A DNA stretch of 64,000 nucleotides from Streptomyces aureus (lineage in GTDB: Bacteria; Actinomycetota; Actinomycetes; Streptomycetales; Streptomycetaceae): positions 65,327 through 129,326 of the forward strand of contig NZ_JNZD01000034.1 in assembly GCF_000725495.1 (NCBI RefSeq), written 5' to 3'. Below are positions 9,041 to 16,920 of this stretch, piece after piece (position 1 is the stretch's first letter; each line of letters begins with the position of its first letter). A program made the translations under genes and the position numbers. The notes beneath the pieces are model-generated. The model was not told the DNA's origin and made no database searches. It saw only the letters and a program-made list of their open reading frames with translations.

Positions 9041-9460
9041 GTGGCAGTCAAGATCAAGCTGAAGCGTCTGGGCAAGATCCGTTCGCCTCACTACCGCATC
9101 GTCGTCGCCGACTCCCGTACCCGCCGTGACGGCCGGGCCATCGAGGAGATCGGTCTGTACCACCCGGTGCAGAACCCCTCGCGCATCGAGGTCGACTCGG
9201 ACCGCGCGCAGTACTGGCTGGGTGTCGGCGCGCAGCCGACCGAGCCCGTGCTCGCCATCCTGAAGCTGACCGGTGACTGGCAGAAGTTCAAGGGCCTGCC
9301 GGCCCCGGCTCCGCTGCTCGTCGCCGAGCCGAAGGCCACGCGTCCGTCCTTCGACGCCCTGGGCGGCGAGGACACGGGCAAGGGTGAGGCCATCACCCAG
9401 AAGAAGAAGGCTGAGAAGAAGGACGAGGCTTCGGCCGAGTCCGAGTCGACCGAGGCCTGA
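9041..9460 (+). CDS. rpsP: 30S ribosomal protein S16
   Basis: 139-aa ribosomal protein S16 (bS16), a component of the 30S subunit. The canonical N-terminus is [20 protein letters not shown], with [15 protein letters not shown] typical of the family. The core is about 85 residues; the remaining 50 or so form the charged Lys/Glu/Ala tail ([12 protein letters not shown] ... SESTEA) seen in actinobacterial S16. It starts with GTG at 9041 after AGGAGA. It is the first gene of an rpsP-khpA-rimM-trmD-rplS cluster, with the next gene starting 3 bases downstream. Confidence 0.97.
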   Translation: MAVKIKLKRLGKIRSPHYRIVVADSRTRRDGRAIEEIGLYHPVQNPSRIEVDSDRAQYWLGVGAQPTEPVLAILKLTGDWQKFKGLPAPAPLLVAEPKATRPSFDALGGEDTGKGEAITQKKKAEKKDEASAESESTEA

Positions 9461-9462
9461 GC

Positions 9463-9702
9463 ATGCTCGAGGAGGCTCTCGAGCACCTCGTGAAGGGCAT
9501 CGTCGACAACCCCGACGACGTGCAGGTCGCTTCCCGCAACCTGCGCCGCGGGCGCGTCCTGGAAGTCCGGGTCCACCCGGACGACCTCGGCAAGGTGATC
9601 GGCCGCAACGGCCGCACCGCGCGCGCTCTGCGCACCGTCGTGGGCGCCATCGGCGGCCGTGGTGTCCGCGTCGACCTCGTCGACGTGGATCACGTCCGCT
9701 GA
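9463..9702 (+). CDS. khpA: KH-domain RNA-binding protein KhpA
   Basis: 79-aa single KH-domain protein. The GxxG loop is in GKVIGRNGRTARALR, preceded by VRVHPDDL. KhpA-type proteins bind RNA and often pair with KhpB/Jag; the conserved position between rpsP and rimM is typical of Gram-positive bacteria. The ATG is 2 bases after the rpsP stop, so translation is probably coupled. Confidence 0.93.
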   Translation: MLEEALEHLVKGIVDNPDDVQVASRNLRRGRVLEVRVHPDDLGKVIGRNGRTARALRTVVGAIGGRGVRVDLVDVDHVR

Positions 9703-9723
9703 CGTAACAGGCAGCACCGGCTC

Positions 9724-9757
9724 GGGCCGGGGAGGGCTTACGAGCCGTCCCCGGCCC
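9724..9757. terminator. Hairpin between khpA and rimM
   Basis: A perfect 10-bp stem (GGGCCGGGGA, 9724-9733, with 9748-9757) closes a 14-base loop. It could be an attenuator that reduces read-through into rimM-trmD-rplS, whose products are needed in smaller or differently timed amounts. The function is inferred. Confidence 0.55.
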
Positions 9758-9891
9758 GTAGTCGTCCCCGGCCCGGGACCGCCTCGGCCCGTGGTCGTCC
9801 GCACCCCGCGGTCGTCCGCGGTTCGCGCGGTCGTTCAGGAAGCATGGCCGTCGGCACACGGCAGCCGGCACACGACAGGAGATCAAGCACA

Positions 9892-10503
9892 GTGCAGCTG
9901 GTAGTCGCTCGCGTCGGCCGTGCCCACGGCATCAAGGGCGAGGTCACCGTGGAGGTCCGCACCGACGAGCCGGAGCTCAGGCTCGGCCCCGGTGCCGTCC
10001 TGCTCACCGATCCGGCCTCCGCCGGACCACTGACCATCGAGACGGGGCGCGTCCACAGCGGCCGTCTCCTGCTGCGCTTCGCGGGCGTACGGGACCGCAA
10101 CGGCGCCGAGGCCCTGCGCAACACCCTGCTGATCTCCGAGGTCGACCCCGACGAGACGCCCGAGGACCCGGACGAGTACTACGACCACCAGCTGATGGAC
10201 CTCGACGTGGTCACCACGGACGGCGCCGAGGTCGGACGCATCACGGAGATCTCGCACCTGCCCTCGCAGGACCTCTTCGTGGTGGAGCGCCCGGACGGCA
10301 CCGAGGTGATGATCCCGTTCGTGGAGGAGATCGTCGTCGAGATCGACCTGGAGGAGCAGCGGGCCGTCATCGACCCGCCGCCCGGCCTGATCGACGACCG
10401 GGCCGAGGTCGTCTCCACCAGGGACGAGGAGAGCGCCTCCGCCGGCGACGCGAAGAGCGGCTCCGCCGGGGCGGACGACGAGACCACGGGGGCCGGCGCC
10501 TGA
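9892..10503 (+). CDS. rimM: 16S rRNA processing protein RimM
   Basis: 203-aa ribosome maturation factor that assists assembly of the 30S head around S19 and 16S rRNA. The N-terminal RimM domain begins [30 protein letters not shown]. The C-terminal PRC-barrel includes [13 protein letters not shown] and [23 protein letters not shown] non-conserved acidic Ser/Ala tail completes it. GTG 9892 is preferred over the upstream ATG 9844 because AGGAGA (9877-9882) sits 9 bases before it and the protein then begins with the conserved domain. It overlaps trmD by one base. Confidence 0.94.
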   Translation: MQLVVARVGRAHGIKGEVTVEVRTDEPELRLGPGAVLLTDPASAGPLTIETGRVHSGRLLLRFAGVRDRNGAEALRNTLLISEVDPDETPEDPDEYYDHQLMDLDVVTTDGAEVGRITEISHLPSQDLFVVERPDGTEVMIPFVEEIVVEIDLEEQRAVIDPPPGLIDDRAEVVSTRDEESASAGDAKSGSAGADDETTGAGA

Positions 10504-11324
10504 TGCGGCTCGACGTCGTCACGATCTTCCCCGAGTACCTGGAACCCCTGAACGTCTCGCTCGTCGGCAAGGCCCGCGCCCGCGGACAGCTGAACGTGCA
10601 CGTGCACGATCTGAGGGACTGGACCTACGACCGCCACAACACGGTCGACGACACCCCCTACGGCGGCGGCCCCGGCATGGTCATGAAGACCGAGCCCTGG
10701 GGCGAGGCCCTGGACTCCGCGCTGGCGGACGGATACGAGACGGGCGCCCACGGCCCCGCCCTCGTCGTCCCCACCCCCAGCGGGCGCCCGTTCACCCAGC
10801 AGCTCGCCGTCGAGCTCTCCGAGCGCCCCTGGCTGGTCTTCACGCCCGCGCGCTACGAGGGCATCGACCGCCGCGTCATCGACGAGTACGCGACCCGGAT
10901 GCCCGTCTACGAGGTCTCCATCGGCGACTACGTCCTCGCCGGCGGCGAGGCGGCCGTCCTCGTGGTCACCGAGGCCGTGGCGCGGCTGCTGCCCGGCGTG
11001 CTCGGCAACGCCGAGTCCCACCGGGACGACTCCTTCGCCCCCGGGCCCATGGCCAACCTCCTGGAGGGCCCCGTCTACACCAAGCCCCCGCAGTGGCGCG
11101 GCCGTGAGATCCCCGACGTGCTGGTCAGCGGCCACCACGGGAAGATCGCCCGCTGGCGCCGCGACGAGGCCCTGCGCCGCACCGCGGCGAACCGGCCCGA
11201 CCTCATCGAGCGCTGCGACGCCTCCTCCTTCGACAAGAAGGACCGCGAGATGCTCTCGATCATGGGCTGGCGGCCGGACCCCGACGGCCGATTTTGGCGC
11301 AGGCCCGAGGCCGTGGAAGAATAA
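10503..11324 (+). CDS. trmD: tRNA (guanine-N1)-methyltransferase TrmD
   Basis: 273-aa SPOUT methyltransferase that methylates G37 of tRNAs next to the anticodon and so prevents +1 frameshifting. Motifs are [36 protein letters not shown] and the trefoil-knot SAM site SIGDYVLAGGEAAVLV. The C-terminal half carries the extra tRNA-contacting helices (RRDEALRRTAANRPDLI). Its ATG overlaps the rimM stop (TGATG), so the two are translationally coupled. Confidence 0.97.
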   Translation: MRLDVVTIFPEYLEPLNVSLVGKARARGQLNVHVHDLRDWTYDRHNTVDDTPYGGGPGMVMKTEPWGEALDSALADGYETGAHGPALVVPTPSGRPFTQQLAVELSERPWLVFTPARYEGIDRRVIDEYATRMPVYEVSIGDYVLAGGEAAVLVVTEAVARLLPGVLGNAESHRDDSFAPGPMANLLEGPVYTKPPQWRGREIPDVLVSGHHGKIARWRRDEALRRTAANRPDLIERCDASSFDKKDREMLSIMGWRPDPDGRFWRRPEAVEE

Positions 11325-11455
11325 GCCGCTGCTCTCCGTCGTCCGGCGTGCGCCCCTGCCACAGGGGGACACGACGCTCGTCCCGACGAGACAGCATCCT
11401 CTTCGAACCTCTCTCCCGTTGATGACCTGTGGCATCAGCGAAGAAAGCAGAAACC

Positions 11456-11806
11456 ATGTCGCACCTGCTCGACTCCGTCGACGGCGCCTCGCTGCGCACC
11501 GACATCCCGGCCTTCCGCCCGGGTGACACCGTCAACGTCCACGTCCGCGTCATCGAGGGCAACCGCTCCCGTGTGCAGCAGTTCAAGGGCGTCGTCATCC
11601 GCCGTCAGGGCTCGGGTGTCCGCGAGACCTTCACGGTCCGCAAGGTCTCCTTCTCCGTCGGCGTCGAGCGCACCTTCCCGGTGCACACCCCGATCGTCGA
11701 GAAGATCGAGCTCGTCACCCGCGGTGACGTGCGTCGCGCCAAGCTGTACTACCTCCGTGAGCTGCGCGGCAAGGCCGCGAAGATCAAGGAGAAGCGCGAC
11801 AACTGA
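11456..11806 (+). CDS. rplS: 50S ribosomal protein L19
   Basis: 116-aa bL19, located at the 30S-50S interface. The sequence [44 protein letters not shown] and [19 protein letters not shown] is the typical full-length protein. ATG 11456 is preceded by a purine-rich AGAAAGCAGAAACC. The in-frame upstream start at 11429 would add nine non-conserved residues. It is the last gene of the ribosomal cluster and is followed by the signal peptidase operon. Confidence 0.97.
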   Translation: MSHLLDSVDGASLRTDIPAFRPGDTVNVHVRVIEGNRSRVQQFKGVVIRRQGSGVRETFTVRKVSFSVGVERTFPVHTPIVEKIELVTRGDVRRAKLYYLRELRGKAAKIKEKRDN

Positions 11807-11885
11807 GCTCTTCCGCCGCGGTGACCCTAGGGTGACCGAGCCGGTAAGAAGGTGTCTCAGACAGGCCGGATAGCATCTGGCCCCG

Positions 11886-12602
11886 ATGGACACCGAAGCA
11901 CAGCCCGTGGAGCGCGACCGCTCCTCCCGCCCTTCCGCTTCCGAGGAGATCTCGGACACAGCGGGGCCGGAGGAGGGGTCGCGTTTTGCGTTCGTGGAGA
12001 AGGCCGCCGAGTGGCTTCCCGGGGGCCGGATCACCCTGACCGTGCTGGTCTGTCTGGTATTCCTCCTGCTGGTCAGCCGCTTCGTGATGCAGCCCTTCGA
12101 AATTCCCAGCGGCTCGATGGAGTCCGGATTGAGGATCGGGGACCGCGTTCTCGTAAACAAGTTGGCGTACCGTTTCGGTTCCGAGCCGCAGCGGGGCGAT
12201 GTCGTCGTGTTCGACGGCACCGGTTATTTCGGGAACGCGGACTACGTCAAACGCGTCGTCGGGGTAGAGGGAGACCACGTGGTCTGCTGCGACAAGGAGG
12301 GGAGACTCGAAGTGAACGGCCGATCGGTCGACGAGTCGACATTTCTCTATCGGGGCGACAGCCCGTCCGAGGCGCCCTTCGACATCGTCGTGCCCGAGCG
12401 GTCCCTGTTCCTCCTGGGGGATCACCGCAGCCGCTCCAGCGACTCACGTGATCATCTGGGCTCGCCCGGCGGCGGCATGGTCCCCGTGGGCGACGTCATC
12501 GGCAGGGCCGACTGGATCGCCTGGCCCCCGGGCCACTGGACCCGTCTGACACGTCCCGGCGCCTACGCGGGTGTTCCGGCCGCCGGAGGTGCCCGTGGGT
12601 AA
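11886..12602 (+). CDS. sipW: Type I signal peptidase, first of four (SipW-like)
   Basis: 238-aa membrane-bound signal peptidase that cleaves signal peptides from secreted proteins. It has an N-terminal hydrophilic stretch, a TM segment (ITLTVLVCLVFLLLVSRFVM), the catalytic Ser in IPSGSMESGL, the catalytic Lys in YVKRVVGVEGD, and the C-box LLGDHRSRSSDSRDH. It lacks the second C-terminal TM segment of the other copies. A TAGCAT -10-like element lies just upstream (11870-11875), so the mRNA leader is very short. In S. lividans, sipW-sipX-sipY are known to form an operon, with sipZ starting another; the spacing and overlaps here agree. Confidence 0.92.
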   Translation: MDTEAQPVERDRSSRPSASEEISDTAGPEEGSRFAFVEKAAEWLPGGRITLTVLVCLVFLLLVSRFVMQPFEIPSGSMESGLRIGDRVLVNKLAYRFGSEPQRGDVVVFDGTGYFGNADYVKRVVGVEGDHVVCCDKEGRLEVNGRSVDESTFLYRGDSPSEAPFDIVVPERSLFLLGDHRSRSSDSRDHLGSPGGGMVPVGDVIGRADWIAWPPGHWTRLTRPGAYAGVPAAGGARG

Positions 12603-13701
12603 CCGTGGACGGGCGCGCGGAGTCTCCGCCGCCGCTGCCGACAACCTGCTGCCCACCGGCTCCCGGCGCGCGGCGGGAGGCGCCGCCCGGCCCAGCCGGG
12701 TCGAGCGCCGCAAGCTCGCGCGCAAGATCAAGCGGCGCCGACGCCGCTCGGCCGTCAAGGAGATCCCCCTCCTCGTCGGTGTCGCCGTGCTGATAGCGCT
12801 GGTCCTCAAGACCTTCCTCGTCCAGGCCTTCGTGATCCCGTCGGGCTCCATGGAGAACACGATCCAGATCGGCGACCGCGTCCTCGTGGACAAGTTCACG
12901 CCCTGGTTCGGCTCCCAGCCCAAGCGCGGAGACGTCGTCGTCTTCAAGGACCCCGGTGGCTGGCTCACCGCCGAGGACACCCAGAAGAAGCACGACCCCG
13001 TGGTCGTCAAGCAGTTCAAGGAGGGGCTGACCTTCATCGGCCTGCTGCCCTCCGACAACGAGAAGGACCTGATCAAGCGGGTCGTGGGGCTCGGCGGGGA
13101 CACGGTCAAGTGCTGTGACACCCAGGGCCGGGTGACGGTCAACGGCACCCCGCTGACCGAGCCGTACATCTACGCCGGGGACAAGCCGTCGGACTTCTCC
13201 TTCGAGGTGAAGGTGCCCGCGGGCCGTCTGTTCGTCCTGGGCGACCACCGCGGCAACTCCGCGGACTCCCGGTACCACCGCAGCGACAAGTTCAGCGGAA
13301 CCGTCTCGGAGGACTCCGTGGTCGGCCGGGCGATGGTCATCGGCTGGCCCATCGGTCACTGGACCCGGCTGGAGGAGCCGAACACCTTCTCGACGGTGGC
13401 CGACGCGCCTGGAGGGTCGGCTTCCGCCTCAGCTCCGTCGCATAGGGTGGCCTCTGCGGATCCAGACGGATTGATCCCGCTCCCGAGCCCTGCGGAACTC
13501 CCGCTCGTTATGGGAGTGGTGGGCCTGCACCGAATACGGCGCGGGCGGCGGCACGGAGTGAGGAGTGGATGTGGGGGATGTGGCGGTCGGCGCGCGTTCT
13601 GGGCACGAAGGTCCCGAGGGCCAGCCGGAGAGGCCCGAGGATGCGGCTGCCCCGGCCGTAGAGCCCGGGTCGGACTCCGGGAGCGGCTCCGAGGACGGTG
13701 A
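12595..13701 (+). CDS. sipX: Type I signal peptidase, second (SipX-like), with long overlapping C-terminus
   Basis: 368-aa signal peptidase. After a basic N-terminus and a TM (EIPLLVGVAVLIALVLKTFLV) come catalytic Ser (IPSGSMENT), catalytic Lys (LIKRVVGLGGD) and the C-box LGDHRGNSADSRYH. GTG 12595 is chosen because GGAGGT (12585-12590) precedes it; it overlaps sipW by 8 bases. After a short hydrophobic segment (LPLVMGVVGL) the frame continues through about 45 Gly/Arg/Cys-rich residues that overlap the start of sipY by more than 130 bases. That tail is not family-like, so either it is dispensable or the original stop has been lost. Confidence 0.9.
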   Translation: MGNRGRARGVSAAAADNLLPTGSRRAAGGAARPSRVERRKLARKIKRRRRRSAVKEIPLLVGVAVLIALVLKTFLVQAFVIPSGSMENTIQIGDRVLVDKFTPWFGSQPKRGDVVVFKDPGGWLTAEDTQKKHDPVVVKQFKEGLTFIGLLPSDNEKDLIKRVVGLGGDTVKCCDTQGRVTVNGTPLTEPYIYAGDKPSDFSFEVKVPAGRLFVLGDHRGNSADSRYHRSDKFSGTVSEDSVVGRAMVIGWPIGHWTRLEEPNTFSTVADAPGGSASASAPSHRVASADPDGLIPLPSPAELPLVMGVVGLHRIRRGRRHGVRSGCGGCGGRRAFWARRSRGPAGEARGCGCPGRRARVGLRERLRGR

Positions 13702-14512
13702 CGCCTCGACCGGGCGTTCCGGCCGGGACCCCAAGCCCAACAAGCAGCGCTCCTTCTGGAAGGAACTGCCGATCCTGATCGGCATCGCCCTGGTCCTCGC
13801 GCTGATCATCAAGACCTTCCTGGTGCAGGCGTTCTCGATCCCCTCGGACTCGATGCAGAACACCCTCCAGCAGGGTGACCGCGTCCTGGTCGACAAGCTG
13901 ACCCCGTGGTTCGGCTCCGAGCCGGAGCGGGGCGAGGTCGTCGTCTTCCACGACCCGGACAACTGGCTGGCGGGCGAGCCCACGGCCAACCCGAACGCCC
14001 TGCAAACGGTCCTCAGCTGGATCGGCCTGATGCCGTCCGCCGAGGAGAAGGACCTGATCAAGCGGGTCATCGGGGTCGGCGGCGACACCATCGAGTGCAA
14101 GGGCACCGGTCCGCTGAAGGTCAACGGCAAGGCGCTGAACGAATCCTCGTACGTGTACGCCGGCAACACCCCGTGCAGCCAGGACGAGGACGGCGGCCAG
14201 TTCAAGGTCACCGTCCCCAAGGGCATGATCTGGGTCATGGGCGACCACCGCCAGAACTCGCGGGACTCGCGCTACAACCAGACGGACAAGCACCACGGCA
14301 TGGTCCCGGTGAACGACGTCGTCGGCCGCGCCATCGTCAAGGCCTGGCCCATCAGCCGCTGGGGCACGCTGCCGGTGCCGGACACCTTCGACCAGCCCGG
14401 CCTGAGCGACCAGGCGGCCGCGGCGGTCACCTCGCCGGGCTCCCTGGCCCTGCTGGGCACGGTGCCGCTCGTGCTGGTGCGCCGCAGGCGCAAGGCGTCC
14501 AAGGACGACTGA
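13571..14512 (+). CDS. sipY: Type I signal peptidase, third (SipY-like)
   Basis: 313-aa signal peptidase with a long acidic, disordered N-terminus (about 60 residues). Then TM ELPILIGIALVLALIIKTFLV, catalytic Ser in IPSDSMQNTL, catalytic Lys in LIKRVIGVGGD, C-box MGDHRQNSRDSRYN, and a C-terminal TM (SLALLGTVPLVLV) followed by RRRRK. Two GTG starts are possible, 13565 and 13571; the second has AGGAG at 13561-13565 with a 5-base gap. A strong hairpin follows the stop, ending the W-X-Y transcript. Confidence 0.9.
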   Translation: MGDVAVGARSGHEGPEGQPERPEDAAAPAVEPGSDSGSGSEDGDASTGRSGRDPKPNKQRSFWKELPILIGIALVLALIIKTFLVQAFSIPSDSMQNTLQQGDRVLVDKLTPWFGSEPERGEVVVFHDPDNWLAGEPTANPNALQTVLSWIGLMPSAEEKDLIKRVIGVGGDTIECKGTGPLKVNGKALNESSYVYAGNTPCSQDEDGGQFKVTVPKGMIWVMGDHRQNSRDSRYNQTDKHHGMVPVNDVVGRAIVKAWPISRWGTLPVPDTFDQPGLSDQAAAAVTSPGSLALLGTVPLVLVRRRRKASKDD

Positions 14513-14529
14513 GACACCGCACGGCCTTC

Positions 14530-14569
14530 GGGGCCGGTCTTCCCGGACGTTTCCGGGGAGGCCGGCCCC
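14530..14569 (+). terminator. Terminator after sipY
   Basis: A 17-bp stem (14530-14546 with 14553-14569, including G-T pairs and a mismatch) closes a 6-base loop, starting 18 bases after the sipY stop. It separates sipW-X-Y from sipZ, which agrees with the two-transcript arrangement reported for S. lividans. Confidence 0.75.
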
Positions 14570-14661
14570 GTTCGTTTCCGCGCGGCCCCGCTCGTCCCCG
14601 TGAGGGTCATGTACGGGCGGTGAGGATCCGGCCCGCTCCGGCGATCGTGATCAGGAGGGGG

Positions 14662-14691
14662 CTGACCGAGGACCGTACCCCCGGGTAAGGT
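14662..14691 (+). promoter_or_regulatory. Candidate promoter for a leaderless sipZ transcript
   Basis: A -35-like CTGACC (14662-14667) and -10-like TAAGGT (14686-14691) are 18 bp apart. Transcription would start about 7 bases downstream, at or next to the sipZ ATG at 14700, where no Shine-Dalgarno sequence is visible. Confidence 0.5.
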
Positions 14692-14699
14692 GCGGGCCC

Positions 14700-15473
14700 A
14701 TGGGTGGCGAGAGCGCAACACGTACGGCCCCGCGCAGCGGCGGCACCGGCAAGGCCCCGGCGGGGAGCAAAACGGGACAGCGGCTGTCCGGGCTGGCCGT
14801 CGGACTGGGCCTGCTGCTGTTCCTGGGCGGATTCGTCTGGGCGGCGCTGGTCTACCGGCCGTACACCGTGCCCACGAGTTCGATGGCACCGACGATCAAG
14901 ATCGGTGACCGGGTGCTGGCGCAGCGCGTCGACGGGAGCGAGGTCCGCCGCGGTGACGTCGTCGTGTTCGACGACAAGACGTGGGTCACGGGCTCGTCCG
15001 TGGTCAAGCGCGTGGTCGCGATCGGCGGCGACACCGTCGCCTGCTGCACCGACGGCAAGCTGACCGTCAACGGCAAGCAGATCGACGAATCGTATCTGCC
15101 CAAGGGCAGCCTCGCCGAGCTCACGGGCTTCCCGACCGTCAAGGTCCCCGCGGGCCGGCTGTTCCTGCTGGGCGACGAGCGGCGGGGCTCCCTGGACTCC
15201 ACGGCGCACATCACGGACGCGGCGCAGGGCACGGTGGCCCGCGGGGCCGTCAAGGCCCGGGTCGAAGCCGTCGCCTGGCCCCTCAACGGCATGCTCGCCC
15301 GCCCCGACGGCTTCAAGACGCTCGGCGCCCTGTCCCAGCCGGGTCCGCTGCCCACGATGATCGCCCTGGTGATCGCCGGCGCCGTGCTGGTGCTCGGCGG
15401 AGCGGCGTACGGTCCGGTCGCCAAGCTGGCCGGGCGGTCCCGTGCCCGCAAGGAGTCCGCCGGTGCCCGCTGA
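14700..15473 (+). CDS. sipZ: Type I signal peptidase, fourth (SipZ-like)
   Basis: 257-aa signal peptidase. N-terminal TM GLAVGLGLLLFLGGFVWAAL, catalytic Ser in VPTSSMAPTI, catalytic Lys in VVKRVVAIGGD, a C-box variant LLGDERRGSLDS (Glu in place of the usual His) and a C-terminal TM (MIALVIAGAVLVLGGAAYG) before a basic tail. It starts a second operon with NUDIX, DUF2469 and probably downstream genes. Its stop overlaps the NUDIX start. Confidence 0.92.
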   Translation: MGGESATRTAPRSGGTGKAPAGSKTGQRLSGLAVGLGLLLFLGGFVWAALVYRPYTVPTSSMAPTIKIGDRVLAQRVDGSEVRRGDVVVFDDKTWVTGSSVVKRVVAIGGDTVACCTDGKLTVNGKQIDESYLPKGSLAELTGFPTVKVPAGRLFLLGDERRGSLDSTAHITDAAQGTVARGAVKARVEAVAWPLNGMLARPDGFKTLGALSQPGPLPTMIALVIAGAVLVLGGAAYGPVAKLAGRSRARKESAGAR

Positions 15474-15981
15474 GGCGGCGGACCAGGACCCGGGCCGGCG
15501 CGAGGTGCGCAAGGTCGCCCGGGTCGTGCTGCTCGATCCGCAGGACCGCGTCCTGCTGCTGCACGGCCACGAGCCGGACGATCCCTCCGAACACTGGTGG
15601 TTCACCCCCGGCGGCGGTCTGGAGGGCGACGAGACCCATGAGCAGGCGGCCCTGCGGGAACTCGTGGAGGAGACCGGCATCACGGAGGTCGAACTGGGCC
15701 CCGTGCTGTGGCGGCGGAGCTGTTCGTTCCCGTTCGCGGGCCGGCGCTGGGACCAGGACGAGTGGTACTTCCTGGCCCGTACGGCGCAGACCGCCACGGC
15801 CGCCACGGCGCTGACGGAGCTGGAGCGGCGCAGCGTCGCCGGATCGCGCTGGTGGACGTGCGGGGAACTGACCGAGGCGCATGAGACGGTGTATCCGACC
15901 AAGCTCGCCGGGCTGCTGCGCAGGCTGCTCGACGAGGGTCCCCCGGCCACGCCCGAGGTCCTCGACACGGAAATCGTCTAG
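15463..15981 (+). CDS. NUDIX hydrolase
   Basis: 172-aa NUDIX protein that would hydrolyse a nucleoside diphosphate linked to another moiety; the substrate is not evident. The NUDIX box runs from GGGLEGDETHEQAALREL to VEETGI and fits GX5EX7REUXEEXGU, preceded by HWWFTPG. GTG 15463 is chosen because AAGGAG lies 7 bases upstream; it overlaps the sipZ stop by 11 bases. An upstream in-frame start at 15442 is less likely. Confidence 0.9.
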   Translation: MPAEAADQDPGRREVRKVARVVLLDPQDRVLLLHGHEPDDPSEHWWFTPGGGLEGDETHEQAALRELVEETGITEVELGPVLWRRSCSFPFAGRRWDQDEWYFLARTAQTATAATALTELERRSVAGSRWWTCGELTEAHETVYPTKLAGLLRRLLDEGPPATPEVLDTEIV

Positions 15982-16036
15982 GGGCGCCCGGGGCTGGCGC
16001 ACAATAGGGGGACGCACGGCTGAAGGGGAACATGCC

Positions 16037-16345
16037 ATGAGCGCCGAGGACCTCGAGAAGTACGAGACCGAGATGGAGCTGAAGCTCTATCGCGAGTACC
16101 GCGACGTCGTCGGTCTGTTCAAATATGTGATCGAGACCGAGCGGCGCTTCTACCTCACCAACGACTACGAGATGCAGGTGCACTCGGTCCAGGGCGAGGT
16201 GTTTTTCGAGGTGTCCATGGCGGATGCCTGGGTCTGGGACATGTACCGGCCCGCTCGCTTCGTGAAGCAGGTGCGCGTCCTGACATTCAAGGACGTGAAC
16301 ATCGAGGAGCTCAACAAGAGCGACCTGGAGCTGCCGGGCGGCTGA
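16037..16345 (+). CDS. DUF2469 family protein
   Basis: 102-aa acidic protein starting MSAEDLEKYETEMELKLYREY and containing YVIETERRFYLTND, the signature of the DUF2469 family, which is small and highly conserved in actinobacteria. Its function is unknown. An AAGGGGA ribosome-binding site precedes the ATG. It is followed by a hairpin, so it may end the sipZ operon. Confidence 0.93.
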   Translation: MSAEDLEKYETEMELKLYREYRDVVGLFKYVIETERRFYLTNDYEMQVHSVQGEVFFEVSMADAWVWDMYRPARFVKQVRVLTFKDVNIEELNKSDLELPGG

Positions 16346-16449
16346 GACGCGGGCGGCCCGTCCGACGGCTGAGGGACGGGCGGTCCGCCGATGGGGGGAC
16401 GAGCGGTGGTCACGGTGAGCGGCCGTCAGTCGGCCGTCGGGGCGTGACT

Positions 16450-16486
16450 CGAACGGGTGACGGGGTTTTCCCCAGTCACCCGTTCG
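16450..16486 (+). terminator. Terminator after DUF2469 gene
   Basis: A perfect 12-bp stem (CGAACGGGTGAC, 16450-16461, with 16475-16486) encloses GGGGTTTTCCCCA, which itself can pair. It lies about 100 bases after DUF2469 and 60 bases before yraN. Confidence 0.75.
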
Positions 16487-16548
16487 TCCACCAAGATCCA
16501 ACAGCTGGGTGACATGGCCTCAGTGTCGGTGCCGGAGGTGGTGCCGAC

Positions 16549-16920
16549 ATGAAGACATCCGAGGCACGCAACGCACTGGGCGCCTACGGCGAGGAACTGG
16601 CCGTCCGACGGCTGACCGGGGCCGGTATGACGGTCCTGGCGCGCAACTGGCGCGCCGGCAGGACCGGCGAGATCGACATCGTGGCCCGGGACGGGGACGC
16701 GCTGGTCGTCTGCGAGGTCAAGACCCGCGGGGCGGGCGCGTTCCAACATCCGATGGGGGCCGTCACGCCGGCCAAGGCCCACCGGCTGCGCGGCCTGGCC
16801 GAACGCTGGCTCCAGGAACACGGCGGAGCCCCGCCCGGCGGTGTCCGCATCGACCTGGTCGGCGTGACCGTCCCCGAACGGGGCGCGCCCGTGGTCGAGC
16901 ACGCGCGGGGGGTGGCCTGA
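16549..16920 (+). CDS. yraN: YraN/UPF0102 endonuclease-like protein
   Basis: 123-aa protein of the UPF0102 family with a PD-(D/E)XK nuclease-like core: [29 protein letters not shown] (acidic residues) and VVCEVKTR (ExK). The family is uncharacterised but is often linked to DNA processing, and here it precedes the comM-like and dprA genes. Its stop overlaps the yifB start (TGATG). Confidence 0.92.
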   Translation: MKTSEARNALGAYGEELAVRRLTGAGMTVLARNWRAGRTGEIDIVARDGDALVVCEVKTRGAGAFQHPMGAVTPAKAHRLRGLAERWLQEHGGAPPGGVRIDLVGVTVPERGAPVVEHARGVA

